Shown here: piece after piece, positions 1 through 8,760 of the stretch
Position numbering within the stretch: the first letter of the stretch is position 1
Layout: each line of letters opens with the position of its first letter
Assembly (NCBI RefSeq): GCF_016937515.1
Contig: NZ_JAFHKM010000002.1
Span: 620,001 to 684,000 of the forward strand
Source: Cohnella algarum
Lineage (GTDB): Bacteria > Bacillota > Bacilli > Paenibacillales > Paenibacillaceae
Reading direction: 5' to 3'
DNA length: 64,000 bases
Program-made: the position numbers and the translations under genes
The notes under the pieces: model-generated
What the model was told of the DNA's origin: nothing
What the model saw: only the letters and a program-made list of their open reading frames with translations
The model's database searches: none

Positions 1-1323
1 CTGTTCGGCGTAGTACTTGCCGGACGCCACGTCGCGGAACGGATTCGCCGCGTCCGCCGGAACCGCCGTTTCGTCCTGCCAGCCGACGGCGCGCATCAGC
101 ATCGTGGCGAACTCCCCGCGCGTAATGCTGCGGGCCGGCTCGTAGCGCGTCGCGTCGACGCCGGTGACGATATGCTTCGCGGCCAGCGACTTGACCGCCG
201 TTTCGGCCCAATGCGCGGACAGATCCGCGAAGCTTTTGTCGTATTCGAGAATCGCGTACAGCGAGAAGTGATCGGCTTTGAACGTGAAAACGCCGTCCTT
301 GAGCGAGCCTTTGATATATTCCGGCAACCCGCCGTTCACGTAGTAGACGCCCGCGAGGTCGGCCGCGATGGCGCTCGCCTGCTCCGGCGTCAATCGGATC
401 GTCACGTAAGCGGGCTTGTCCAGATTGCCGATGTCCGTAACGCTCCCTCCGGCGACGTACTGAATGACGACCGAAAGCACGACGCCCGTCGGCTTGTAGG
501 CCGGGTCCGCTTGAATCGACCGGCCGATCGTTTGGTTCGCTTCCGACGTCAGCGTCGCGTTGAGCACAAACCGTACTCTAGACGACGCGTCGTCGGAGCC
601 GGCCAGCGCGCCGACCGAATAGCGGATCGAAACGGCCCCGGCGTTCAGGACCAATTCGAGATTTTTGTCCTTCAGCGCCTTGACCGAAGGTCCGGGCAGC
701 TCGAGCGCGTCTCCGGACCGGATCGCTCCTTCGGGGAGCTCGATCGTCACCTCGCCGTCCGATTGTCGGATGGCCTCGTCCATCGCGCTTTGGCCGACGA
801 GATACCGTCCGTCCGCCGCGAGCTGCGGCTTGACGACGGAGCCCGCCGCCGTCCCCGCGCTCTGCGGGATCGCGTCCGGATTCGCCGGAATCGGGATACC
901 CGGGGTTGGCTCGGGATCCGGCGTTCCGGTCGGCGGTTCTTCGGGGTCCGGGTTGCCGCCCCCGCCGTCTCCGATCGTCCGAACGACGGAAAACGTCCCG
1001 CTGTCGACGGCCCCGCCGAACCCGGCGATCACCTCGTACGCTCCGTACGGCGCCAGATCGGCATCCGCCGGAATCGTTACGCTCGTCTCGTAGCGGCCCT
1101 CGTTTACCGCGATCTCGTCGATATAAAATACGGTCCGCGCGGGGCTTACGATTTTCACCGTAACTTCGCCCGTCTCGGCCGGAGTTGTGCCCGACATCGT
1201 GATCGTGCCGCCCCGCAGCACTTCCTTCGCGCTGATGCCCAGCTCGAAAGAAACGGCCGCGAACGCCGATACCGGCATTAGCGCGAATAGGGCGGCCAGA
1301 ACGGCTGCTGCAACTTTTTTCAC
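1..1323 (-). CDS. SLH-domain surface protein, C-terminus beyond the window
   Basis: Secreted cell-surface protein. A GTG start at 1323 is preceded by AGGAG, and the first ~22 residues are a signal peptide (VKKVAAAVLAALFALMPVSA) ending in an AFA-A type site. The middle has a beta-rich segment, a Gly/Pro/Asp/Glu-rich linker around residues 115-150, and a domain ending in a KADHFSLYAI motif of the type often placed just before SLH repeats. The first SLH repeat (FADLSAHWAETAVKSLA) begins near residue 375 and the second is cut by the window edge. SLH repeats bind pyruvylated secondary cell wall polymer, so the protein is probably held on the wall. It shares the PIPANP linker motif and overall plan with the larger SLH gene at 53.9-58.3 kb. 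The specific function is unknown. Confidence 0.85.
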   Translation of the reverse strand, partial: MKKVAAAVLAALFALMPVSAFAAVSFELGISAKEVLRGGTITMSGTTPAETGEVTVKIVSPARTVFYIDEIAVNEGRYETSVTIPADADLAPYGAYEVIAGFGGAVDSGTFSVVRTIGDGGGGNPDPEEPPTGTPDPEPTPGIPIPANPDAIPQSAGTAAGSVVKPQLAADGRYLVGQSAMDEAIRQSDGEVTIELPEGAIRSGDALELPGPSVKALKDKNLELVLNAGAVSIRYSVGALAGSDDASSRVRFVLNATLTSEANQTIGRSIQADPAYKPTGVVLSVVIQYVAGGSVTDIGNLDKPAYVTIRLTPEQASAIAADLAGVYYVNGGLPEYIKGSLKDGVFTFKADHFSLYAILEYDKSFADLSAHWAETAVKSLAAKHIVTGVDATRYEPARSITRGEFATMLMRAVGWQDETAVPADAANPFRDVASGKYYAEQ

Positions 1324-1429
1324 CGCGTTTGCTCCTCGTATAGTATTTTTTGAAAGCTCTTTTCGGTTAATTTCCAGCCCCCGAGGGGCTGGAAGAGCCA
1401 TTCTAAATTTCCAGTTAGCTCCTTGAAAA

Positions 1430-1714
1430 CTTAATTAGGGACTGGACTTTTCGGCATGCCTCTGGACAATGGAACTTATGGGTCCATTCGGGGAAATTCT
1501 TCTTGCTCCTGTAGCCACGTCTACATCAAAAGTCTGTTTCTCCGGTACTCGTTTGTGCTTCTTACCCGCTGGCCGTTCCCTTCGGCAACCCATGCCCGGC
1601 ACTAGCAGATTCGGGGCAGCTCATGGCCCGAAGTGTGTTCTCATAGGCGAGGGTGATTGATCTGCGAGTGCGCCGGAGGCATCCCGGAGAGTCCGTTCCC
1701 TGAATTCCCTATCG
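1430..1714 (+). ncRNA. candidate bridge RNA region of the IS110 element
   Basis: The stretch 1324-1730 has no credible gene. Its left part holds a perfect hairpin at 1374-1392 (8-bp stem CCAGCCCC, loop CGA) without a T-run. The ~285 bases before the transposase contain several possible stems, for example AATGGA/TCCATT at 1468-1473 and 1483-1488, and GCCG/CGGC near 1570-1590. IS110-family elements are known to carry a structured non-coding bridge RNA in the left end upstream of the transposase, which pairs with donor and target DNA. Size and position fit, but I did not fold it or identify the guide loops, so the boundaries are approximate. Confidence 0.35.
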
Positions 1715-3144
1715 AAAGGAGGAATTCCACTTGAAGCTGTTTGTCGGTATTGACGTCAGTTCGCAAGAACTGGAAGCGTGTTTCATGAACCCTGACGGCG
1801 ACAAGCTTGAGACGCTTAAAGTGAAGAACGATTTGCAGGGGGCATCGCACCTGCGGGATCGTATCGTCGCCATGGCGGACAAGCAGTCGTCTTCCGAAAT
1901 TCACATCGGGCTTGAGGCGACCTCGGTGTACAGCTGGCATCCTGCCATGTACATGCATCAGGATCCGGCGCTTCAAAAACGGAAGGCTAAGGTCTTCACC
2001 ATTAACCCAAAGCTCATCAGCAAATTTCGAGAAGCATACCCGGATCTGGACAAGACCGATCGCCTCGATGCCTGGATTATCGCAGATCGTCTTCGTTTCG
2101 GCCGCCTGACGACCACCATCGTTTTGCAGGAGCAGTACGTCGCACTCCAGCGCTTGACGCGCATGCGTTTTCATCTCATTCATAATCTCACGCGAGAGAA
2201 ACAGTACTTCCTGCAAAACCTGTTTTACAAGTGCAACGCCTTCACGACCGAAGTCGAGAGCTCTGTGTTCGGCCATGCCATTCTGGAGATGCTCTCTGAG
2301 AAGTACAGCCTTGACGATATCGCCACCATGGAAGTCGTCGATCTGGCCGATTACTTGCGAGACAAGGGCAAGAATCGCTTTCCCGATCCGGAGAACGTCG
2401 CCCGCTGCATTCAGAAGGCGGCCAGAGCCTCGTACAGGCTCTCCAAGGTCGTCGAAGATTCCATCGATCTGGTGCTTGGTGCGTCCATCCAAGCGATTCG
2501 GAGCATCCAGACCCAGCTTAAGGATTTGGACAAGGCCATTGAACGAATTCTCGATGGGATGCCCAGCTCCAAATGCTTACGCTCGGTTCCCGGTATCGAC
2601 CGCGTGTACGCCGCCGGCATTATCGCCGAAATCGGCGACATTGAACGATTTAGCGATCAAGCCGCCGTGGCCAAGTACGCGGGCCTCACATGGCGTAAGC
2701 ATCAGTCCGGCCCATTTGAGGCCGAAGACACCAAACGCATTAAATCCGGCAACCGATTCCTTCGCTATTACCTGGTTGAAGCTGCCAACTCGGTAAAGAA
2801 CCACGATGTGGAATTCGGCGAGTACTACCGAAAGAAATACAGGGAAGTGCCCAAGCACCAACACAAACGCGCCCTCGTCTTAACGGCAAGAAAACTCGTG
2901 CGTCTGGTCGATGTGCTGCTACGCAACGACCAACTCTATACGCCTCGAAGGAAGGTGACGACTGCGAAGGATTGACGCCTCCTTTGCCAGAGTCCTCGAC
3001 GGATTCCCAGTTAAAATCTGGTAAATACCTTGATTTTCAACTGGGTTTGATTTGATGTGCCCTTTTTTCTCGACTGAAACACTTGAATGCCAAGAAATTT
3101 TCCAGTTCATTCGATTTCAGGACTTGACATCATACCGCTGGACT
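1442..3144 (+). mobile_element. IS110-family insertion sequence, ends uncertain
   Basis: The element is defined by the transposase at 1731-2975 plus non-coding flanks of about 290 bp (left) and 170 bp (right). IS110 elements lack long terminal inverted repeats and leave only a short repeated core at the two junctions, so the ends are hard to place by eye. CTGGACT occurs at 1442-1448 and again at 3138-3144 and could be the repeated core. An alternative pair is TTTCCAGTT at 1408-1416 and 3099-3107. The element lies between the start of the SLH gene and the 3' end of the metallophosphatase gene, so it breaks no recognisable gene. Confidence 0.5.
1731..2975 (+). CDS. IS110-family transposase
   Basis: DEDD-type recombinase of 414 residues, a usual length for the family. 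The N-terminal RuvC-like domain begins KLFVGIDVSSQ with the first catalytic Asp. A Glu lies in HIGLEATSVY near residue 64, and the DKTDRLDAW motif near residues 104-112 supplies the later acidic residues. The C-terminal transposase_20 domain has SVPGIDRVYAAGIIAEIGD and a serine in the NSVKN region, matching the family's proposed catalytic serine. The start is TTG at 1731, chosen because a perfect AAAGGAGG lies at 1715-1722. The frame is open throughout, so the element may be active. Confidence 0.93.
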   Translation: MKLFVGIDVSSQELEACFMNPDGDKLETLKVKNDLQGASHLRDRIVAMADKQSSSEIHIGLEATSVYSWHPAMYMHQDPALQKRKAKVFTINPKLISKFREAYPDLDKTDRLDAWIIADRLRFGRLTTTIVLQEQYVALQRLTRMRFHLIHNLTREKQYFLQNLFYKCNAFTTEVESSVFGHAILEMLSEKYSLDDIATMEVVDLADYLRDKGKNRFPDPENVARCIQKAARASYRLSKVVEDSIDLVLGASIQAIRSIQTQLKDLDKAIERILDGMPSSKCLRSVPGIDRVYAAGIIAEIGDIERFSDQAAVAKYAGLTWRKHQSGPFEAEDTKRIKSGNRFLRYYLVEAANSVKNHDVEFGEYYRKKYREVPKHQHKRALVLTARKLVRLVDVLLRNDQLYTPRRKVTTAKD

Positions 3145-3157
3145 CTCGTTCCGTCCA

Positions 3158-6100
3158 TCACCGGTACACCTGCGCCCTGGCCAGCTGATCCGGCACGCTC
3201 GGATCGTTGTCGAACCGGTTCAGCACGAACACCTTGACGCTGTATTCGGTCCCGCTGACGTCAAAATATTGGGTTACGCTCAGCTCGTCGCGCGGGATCG
3301 GCACGGCATTGATCAATTGGGGCGTGTCCCCCTTGAGCAGTTGGAAGACGGCATAGGCCTCTCCGTCGTATTCCTCGAGCTTTTCGACCGTCGCATCCAG
3401 TTTGAGCCGCTCTCCCCGGGCAAGCTCGCCCTTGATTTGGTAAACGTCTCGCGCTCCGTTCAGCGTGTAAGGCTTGTCTGAGGCAAGGCTCGCGCCCGCC
3501 GGCCTTCCTTCGGCTTCGCTGGCCGCGACGCGCACCCGCACGTCGCCCGCCGCGTAAAGCCCGTCTCCGATCGGCTGCGGGTTTGCCGTCACGGGCGACC
3601 ACGTCGCGCCGCCGTCCGTGCTGAATTCGTAGTCGGACAAATCGGCGTAGCCCGGCACGTTCGTCCAGCCGAACGTGTTGCGGCCGTCGTCCACGACCGG
3701 AGCCGTCGGCGCGGCGATTCCGCTGCCCGTCCATTCGACCGTGGCGGGAGCCGAGTTGTCGCGTTCGTCTACCGCCGTCACCGCGAATCGGTAGGTCGTC
3801 ACTTCGTTCGTTCCCTCGATCGTGAAGCGATAGTCGGCCGCGCCCTCCGCAGCCGGCACGAAGGCGCTCCAATTCGCGCCCAGCCTTCCGCTCGTCTCGT
3901 AAATCCGGAAGCCCCGAACCGCATCGTTCTCGGCCGAATCCGCGGGTTTCGTCCACGACAATTCCGGCTTGCCGTCTTCCGTTTCCGATACCGACAGCCC
4001 TTGAACCGGCTCAGGCCGCCCGTCCGTCCGGACGATCGTATACGTATCGAACGGTTGTTCTTCGCCCGATCTGTACGATTCGATCGTGAAGCTGTCCTCC
4101 GTCATCCGGATGCCCGAGTAAATCGCCTTGTACGGCTGCTCGTATACCGCCGCATAGTACCGGTCGACGCCGTTTTTCAAATCGTAAAACTTGGTCCCGG
4201 ACGCATTGTTGATCATGTACAGCGTGCCGTCCGGGTTCAGCGCGTTGCCGTTTTCGTCCGTCTCGACGCTTTCGACCGGCTTGTCGCCGTACATCTGGTG
4301 CGAGCGCATGTACGTATGGTCGTGGCCCTGAAGGACGACATCGATTCCAAGCTCGTCGAAGATAGGGTAAAGCGTTTTGCGCAGCTCCAAAATGTCGGCG
4401 TCCAGCGAATGTCCGCCCAGCGAATAGATCGCTTTATGAATCGCGACGACCTTCCACTTTTTGTCGGTCTCCGCCACTTCCCTCTTCAACCATTCGATCT
4501 GCTGCCTGAACGACTCTTTCTGCCGGTCGTCCCAGCCGATATCCATCGTATTGAGGACCATGAAGTGCGCATCGCCGTAGTCGAAGGAGTACACGGTGCC
4601 CTCGGGAAGCTCGTCGTCGATCGCACCGGTCGGGTAATTGAAATGATAAGAAAAATTGGAGTTATAAGGCCCTTCATGATTGCCGATCAGCGCCATCAGC
4701 GGGAGATCCATCAGCAAGTGCTGCGGTTTGCCGAAGTAGTCAAGCCACTGGGATTCCAGCGCTCCGGCATCCACCTGGTCGCCCGTCATCAACAAAAACT
4801 TGGCGTCCGGGTAGTCGGCCACGGCGTTCCCTAACGTTTCCGCCCACACTTCATAATCGTGCGTGTTCGAGCCCTGGGAGTCCGTCAAATAAAGAAAATC
4901 GTACGACGTCTCGCTGTCGGCCTCGGTCGTGAACGTCCCGGTCTCGCTCCAATTGCCGTCGCTGCCGACCCGGTACTTGTAAGCCGTGCCCGGCGTCAGG
5001 CCCTCGGCCAGCACCTTGTGGCTGATAAAAGAGCCGGTAGCGGAGCCGGTGATCCGCAGCGTCAGTGCCTGCGTCTCCTCCGGCTTGCCGACGAAACGCT
5101 TCGTCTGCGGCGAGCCGAACTCGGCGTCGGCCGGCACGATCTCGACGATGCTGTCCATGATGTTGGCCGGCGCCCTGTCCGGCCGGTCGTACCGCGTATA
5201 CCAGGCGAACGCGCGGTTCGTCTTCGGACTGCCGTTAAACGACATCGCGATCGCGATCGGGGAATAGTCTACCGGTTCCGTTTCGTTCGACAGGTTGACC
5301 GGGCTGAACCGGAAGGCCGCCACCGGCGTGCCGTCCGCCTGCAGCAGGCCGGCTTGTCCGTCGTATGTAACGTTCAGCAGTTGGCCCGTCCTGACCGCCG
5401 TCTCCAGATGGAGCTTCAGCTCGGACGGAGCGCTGCCCGGCTCGACGCTTTCCAGCGCGATCGGCGAACCGTTTGCCGTCACGGCCAAATGATCCTTCAG
5501 TCCGTCCGGCAGCGTTCCCAGATCGGCATAGGTCGTCATCGTGACGCTAAGTCCGTCCGCCGCCGCGCTTGCCGCCACCGGGCCGTTGTAGGACGCCGGC
5601 AGGGTGAAGGCCGAGGCGGGCACGATCTCTTTGGCGAGCGTCGGCGTGGACCACCGCAAATACAGGTTCGATCCGCCGTAGTCTTCGAAGTACTCGACCT
5701 TGAAGTCGTACTTCTTCCCGCCTTCGAGGGCAACGGGCGCGCTCGTCTGCTCGACGTCCCAATCGTTCACCCAATGGTCAATGACCAATTGTCCGTCGAT
5801 CCAGAGCCGGAAGCCGTTGTCTCCGATCATATAAAACGTATATTCGCCGGTCTCGGGCGGCGTGATTCGGCCCGTCCACCGTACGTTGGCGTCGTCCGAA
5901 CGGCCTGTCCACGTTTGCAGCGGCTCTTCGAGATTCGAGAAGTTGATCTGCGTATCGATGACCGTCGCTTTATGTTCGCCGAAATCGAACGTCTCCGTTC
6001 CGGCGTAATACTCGCCCAGCAAGCCTTGATCCTTTCCGGCAATCGCGCTCGCGGCCAGCTCGACAGCCGGTTCGTTTCCGGCCGTTTCCAGGGTTTGCCC

Positions 6101-6241
6101 GCTCGCGGCCGTTTCCGCAGCCGTCTCGGCTCCCGCCGGTCCGCTTTCCGCCGCCTGCGCGAAATAGTAGCCCGAGCAAACGGAAGTCCACAGCATGACG
6201 GCAGCCAGCAAACGGCTGGTCCGCGCGGATAATTTTTTCAC
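3158..6241 (-). CDS. secreted PA14 and purple acid phosphatase-like metallophosphoesterase
   Basis: Exported enzyme of 1027 residues. The GTG start at 6241 has GGGAGG upstream, and residues 1-30 form a signal peptide ending AQA. In order: a PA14 carbohydrate-binding domain (GLLGEYYAG, about 72-210), a linker beta domain, a purple-acid-phosphatase N-terminal fibronectin-like domain (about 325-440), and a calcineurin-like metallophosphoesterase domain (about 445-690). The metal-binding motifs TGDQVD, IGNHEG and GHDHTYMRS are visible. One or two fibronectin III domains follow, with no obvious wall anchor. It probably releases phosphate from extracellular phosphoesters near a glycan surface; the substrate is unknown. 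A clear terminator between its stop and the IS110 element was not seen. Confidence 0.9.
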   Translation of the reverse strand: MKKLSARTSRLLAAVMLWTSVCSGYYFAQAAESGPAGAETAAETAASGQTLETAGNEPAVELAASAIAGKDQGLLGEYYAGTETFDFGEHKATVIDTQINFSNLEEPLQTWTGRSDDANVRWTGRITPPETGEYTFYMIGDNGFRLWIDGQLVIDHWVNDWDVEQTSAPVALEGGKKYDFKVEYFEDYGGSNLYLRWSTPTLAKEIVPASAFTLPASYNGPVAASAAADGLSVTMTTYADLGTLPDGLKDHLAVTANGSPIALESVEPGSAPSELKLHLETAVRTGQLLNVTYDGQAGLLQADGTPVAAFRFSPVNLSNETEPVDYSPIAIAMSFNGSPKTNRAFAWYTRYDRPDRAPANIMDSIVEIVPADAEFGSPQTKRFVGKPEETQALTLRITGSATGSFISHKVLAEGLTPGTAYKYRVGSDGNWSETGTFTTEADSETSYDFLYLTDSQGSNTHDYEVWAETLGNAVADYPDAKFLLMTGDQVDAGALESQWLDYFGKPQHLLMDLPLMALIGNHEGPYNSNFSYHFNYPTGAIDDELPEGTVYSFDYGDAHFMVLNTMDIGWDDRQKESFRQQIEWLKREVAETDKKWKVVAIHKAIYSLGGHSLDADILELRKTLYPIFDELGIDVVLQGHDHTYMRSHQMYGDKPVESVETDENGNALNPDGTLYMINNASGTKFYDLKNGVDRYYAAVYEQPYKAIYSGIRMTEDSFTIESYRSGEEQPFDTYTIVRTDGRPEPVQGLSVSETEDGKPELSWTKPADSAENDAVRGFRIYETSGRLGANWSAFVPAAEGAADYRFTIEGTNEVTTYRFAVTAVDERDNSAPATVEWTGSGIAAPTAPVVDDGRNTFGWTNVPGYADLSDYEFSTDGGATWSPVTANPQPIGDGLYAAGDVRVRVAASEAEGRPAGASLASDKPYTLNGARDVYQIKGELARGERLKLDATVEKLEEYDGEAYAVFQLLKGDTPQLINAVPIPRDELSVTQYFDVSGTEYSVKVFVLNRFDNDPSVPDQLARAQVYR

Positions 6242-6369
6242 TTTGCGTTCCCTCCCGGTTGTGATGTAATGAATCGTTACAATGAGTAAGCATAGTTTTG
6301 TAGACGCCGCTCTTCAATTCATGCTCTATTAACGCAACGTTATCTTTTTGTTAAACTTCATAGAACGAC

Positions 6370-6420
6370 AAAAAAACGCAGAACGAAAAGACCGTTCCCG
6401 GTCTCGTTCGTTTTGCGTTT
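6370..6420 (-). terminator. rho-independent terminator on the minus strand
   Basis: Long imperfect hairpin (AACGCAGAACGAAAAGACCG pairing with its near complement), which on the minus strand is followed by seven T residues (A7 at 6370-6376 on the plus strand). It lies upstream of the metallophosphatase and 700 bases after the YflT gene, which has its own terminator at 7075-7128. It would therefore stop minus-strand transcription arising in the gene-free stretch 6421-7074. Confidence 0.7.
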
Positions 6421-6485
6421 CCGCGCAGCTTTTTGATTCCGTCTCTCGTTTGCAGACATTGTTCGGGAAATGAGCCGCTAGTCCC

Positions 6486-6506
6486 GATATCCCCTTCGCT
6501 CAGCAG
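6486..6506 (+). repeat. copy of the dispersed GATATCCC/CGCTCAG motif
   Basis: GATATCCCCTTCGCTCAGCA at 6486-6505 is almost identical to the core of the 100-bp array near 45 kb (GGTATCCCCTTCGCTCAGCA). It is a single copy here, followed by degenerate relatives (CCCTATCGGCGGC, CCCTATCGACGGC) at about 6515-6570. Confidence 0.7.
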
Positions 6507-6723
6507 CAACTATTCCCTATCGGCGGCTTCCGTCCCCTGCCAACGGCTTTTTATCCCCTATCGACGGCATCCGTACCGTTCCAGGAAACCCGGCTCTCAT
6601 TCTCCTTCTCGGTTGCACGCTGCGGGTCGGACATTTTTTGCCCGTTCGGCCGGATTTGCGGACGATATCAACCCGAACGGAGAGGGAGATCGCATCGAGG
6701 AGCGCGGTGCGGCTTATCTACAG

Positions 6724-6903
6724 TGGATTTTGTCCAATCAAATCCGGTTTTTTCGCGAAGCCCTCGGGCTTGGTTGGATTTTGTCCAATCGAGCGAGGCC
6801 ATTTTGTCCATTCCGACCGAAATCGCCGCTCCTCGTTGGATAAAATCCACTCTAGGTTGGATTTTCCGCGTTTTTCGCTTCTCCGATTGGATAAAATCCA
6901 ACA
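6724..6903. repeat. cluster of TTGGATTTTGTCCAATC / TTGGATAAAATCCAA repeats
   Basis: The 885-base gap 6242-7126 holds no credible gene. This part contains five related copies: 6724-6739 and 6774-6791 (TGGATTTTGTCCAATC form), 6836-6851 and 6885-6903 (TTGGATAAAATCCA form), and a half copy at 6857-6865. A partial ATTTTGTCC lies near 6800. The units are nearly palindromic and occur in both orientations, so paired copies could form long stems in RNA or DNA. They produce spurious open frames on both strands. Confidence 0.7.
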
Positions 6904-7074
6904 TAAGTTTCCGGACACGGGTATTCCGCCGCTTAAGCGATGCCCAAAGCAGGTTGTCTCGCCGACATCGGTTTCCTCTGCAGGCTTTCCGCCTCCATCG
7001 ACCACCCAACCAAACTTCGTCGTCCTGAAGGACAGAGCATGCCGTTTTAGAAACTTGAACTTTCCGAATCGCGC

Positions 7075-7128
7075 AAAAAAAAACGTCCCCGCCGCGAAAC
7101 GCTTGCCTCGCGCCGGGGACGTTTTTTT
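7075..7128 (-). terminator. terminator of the YflT-domain gene
   Basis: Perfect strong hairpin: ACGTCCCCG...CGCGA pairs with TCGCG...CGGGGACGT around an AACGCTTGCC loop, with a T-run on both sides. The stop codon of the upstream gene (TAA, plus-strand positions 7127-7129) is embedded in the hairpin's flanking run. The symmetric shape would also terminate plus-strand transcription. Confidence 0.9.
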
Positions 7129-7630
7129 AGTAGAGGACGTCGGCCGCTCCCGCCTGCCTGAACAAGGCGTCGTTCCGTTCGACGGAACCGCCGTCCGCCA
7201 CCAGCAGCATTTTGCCCTCGTCGATCGCTTCGGCGCACCGGTCCGCCCAGTCCGCCGGGATGCCCATGCGCTCCAGCGTTGCGTCGAATCCCGGCTCGTC
7301 CCGGTTCCAGTTCAAAAACCCGAGAACCGGAAACGCGGCCGCATTGCCGGACGAGCCGCCTCCTTGCAGGGTTCCGACAAAGGCCGCGGTCGGAACGCCG
7401 GCGTCTTCCTCGGCATAGCCGGCTCCGACGCCGTCCCTGCGCTCCTCTTCGCCCCGGATGCCGACCGCTTCTTCCATCGGAACGGTCAGCCCCCCGCTTA
7501 GCAGCGGCGAGTTTTCCGCATTTTTGACAATAACCCTTACCTGCGCTTCGTCCCTGCCGGCCGCGCGAAACCGCTCCACTGCGTCCATCACCTGCTGCTC
7601 CCGATCGAAAATGCCGATTGTCGTTGCCAT
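7127..7630 (-). CDS. YflT-domain general stress protein
   Basis: Soluble protein of 167 residues belonging to the heat-induced stress protein YflT family (general stress protein 17M type). The first 40 residues, TTIGIFDREQQVMDAVERF and following, form the conserved beta-alpha unit, and the C-terminal part (ATLERMGIPADWADRC...KMLLVADG) repeats the fold. The family is induced by general stress in Bacillus, but no molecular activity is established. The ATG at 7630 follows AGGAGACGCCAG. I did not find a convincing SigB-type promoter upstream. It is a single-gene unit with its own terminator. Confidence 0.8.
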   Translation of the reverse strand: MATTIGIFDREQQVMDAVERFRAAGRDEAQVRVIVKNAENSPLLSGGLTVPMEEAVGIRGEEERRDGVGAGYAEEDAGVPTAAFVGTLQGGGSSGNAAAFPVLGFLNWNRDEPGFDATLERMGIPADWADRCAEAIDEGKMLLVADGGSVERNDALFRQAGAADVLY

Positions 7631-7735
7631 CTGGCGTCTCCTCCTCGCGGCGCTTGCGAGAACCGCGATCGATTCGAGATCCGGTCCCGCAAACCCATTT
7701 GTTATCCTGCCTAGCGTTCCCCATTCGGGACGGCG

Positions 7736-8572
7736 TCATCGCCCGATCGAAAAAGGTTTTCGCGGCGCGGTGCCGATTACGGCTTCGGGATCGATCCGGT
7801 GGACGAGCGCCCTGGCGCGGGTCTCCTCCAGGCGATGGACGGTGCACAGCACGACCGGCGAAGCGGCGGCAATGCGGCTGCTTTTGTCCGGCAATTTCGT
7901 CACTTTGCGGTTCAATCCTTTAAGCAGGGCGTCTCCGATTTCATCGCTCCGGCTGCTGGCAATCCACAGCGTCCGCGTCATCGGGGAGCTTTTGAAGCCG
8001 ACGCCCATTCCCCAAAACGCCAACGCGTATGCGACAAGGGAATGAAACGCCTCCGCCCACCCGATCAGCCATCCCGTGCAAAGCAGCAGCAGCGCGTTGA
8101 AGCCGTACAAAGCGTACACCGTCCAGTTGCGGGAAAAACGTTCGAGAAAATAGTCCGACAAGTCCAGGAATCCTCCGTACCGGATCACCCAGCCGATCCC
8201 GATCCCGAGGCACGAGCCGCCCGCGATCGACGCCAGCATCGGATTGACGGTCAGCACCGGAGCCGGATGAAGCAAAAACACCCCCGCGGAAAAAAGCAAA
8301 ATGGAGAAAACCGCCGAGGGGCCGAAGCGCTTGACGACTTTCCGATAGCCCAGCAGCACGAAAGGAAGATTGAACAAAAACAGAAACAAGCCGAGCCGCA
8401 TACCGGTAAAATGGGAAAATAAAGCCGACATTCCGGTCAATCCGCCCACGACCATCCGGTGCGGCATGAGAAACAGTTCCAACCCGACCGATGCCAGAAT
8501 GGCGCCCGCCGCAACTCCCGTCCATTTTCGGACCGATCCTTCGGAAGACGGAACCGCGAAACGTTTCATCAT
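7736..8572 (-). CDS. YitT family membrane protein (DUF161 plus DUF2179)
   Basis: Membrane protein of 278 residues. About five to six hydrophobic segments span residues 15-180, including the GLTGMSALFSHFTGMRLGLF region typical of the YitT_membrane domain. A soluble C-terminal DUF2179 domain follows (about 195-265: RTLWIASSRSDEIGDALLKG ... VVLCTVHRLEETRARALVHR). Family function is not established; transport or ligand sensing is guessed. The ATG at 8572 has AGGAAGGGG about 12 bases upstream. It follows khtU at close distance on the same strand and may be cotranscribed with khtTU. Confidence 0.85.
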   Translation of the reverse strand: MMKRFAVPSSEGSVRKWTGVAAGAILASVGLELFLMPHRMVVGGLTGMSALFSHFTGMRLGLFLFLFNLPFVLLGYRKVVKRFGPSAVFSILLFSAGVFLLHPAPVLTVNPMLASIAGGSCLGIGIGWVIRYGGFLDLSDYFLERFSRNWTVYALYGFNALLLLCTGWLIGWAEAFHSLVAYALAFWGMGVGFKSSPMTRTLWIASSRSDEIGDALLKGLNRKVTKLPDKSSRIAAASPVVLCTVHRLEETRARALVHRIDPEAVIGTAPRKPFSIGR

Positions 8573-8601
8573 GCAGCCTGACCCCTTCCTTTATATCGTT
8601 C

Positions 8602-8760
8602 TCAGCCGGAGGGGCTGTTTTCCTTTACACTCCTTTTGCTGAAATGAAACACTTTGTCGAGAAGCTTGTAGATCGCCTTCGTTTCTTTCGTCAAAAGCGG
8701 GCCGAGTACGGCCAGAATCAATACGTAGAGTGCGGCAAAAGGCTGCAGGATCGCCATTAA
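8602..8760 (-). pseudogene. khtU: out-of-frame C-terminus of KhtU
   Basis: Read in the frame next to the main khtU frame, this stretch gives LMAILQPFAALYVLILAVLG, then PLLTKETKAIYKLLDKVFHF and a stop at 8602. That is the last transmembrane helix and tail expected for the antiporter. One extra G in the five-G run (plus-strand C5 at 8762-8766) would join both parts into one ~410-residue protein, close to the usual length of the family. Confidence 0.75.

Noticed and set aside
1374..1392. Terminator at the perfect hairpin left of the IS110 element
   Set aside because: No T-run follows on either strand; it may instead belong to the element's end or the SLH gene's leader.
4001..6232. Long plus-strand open frames opposite the metallophosphatase and many other genes
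   Set aside because: High G+C leaves antisense frames open. They are Arg/Pro-rich, have no start signals and no recognisable domains.
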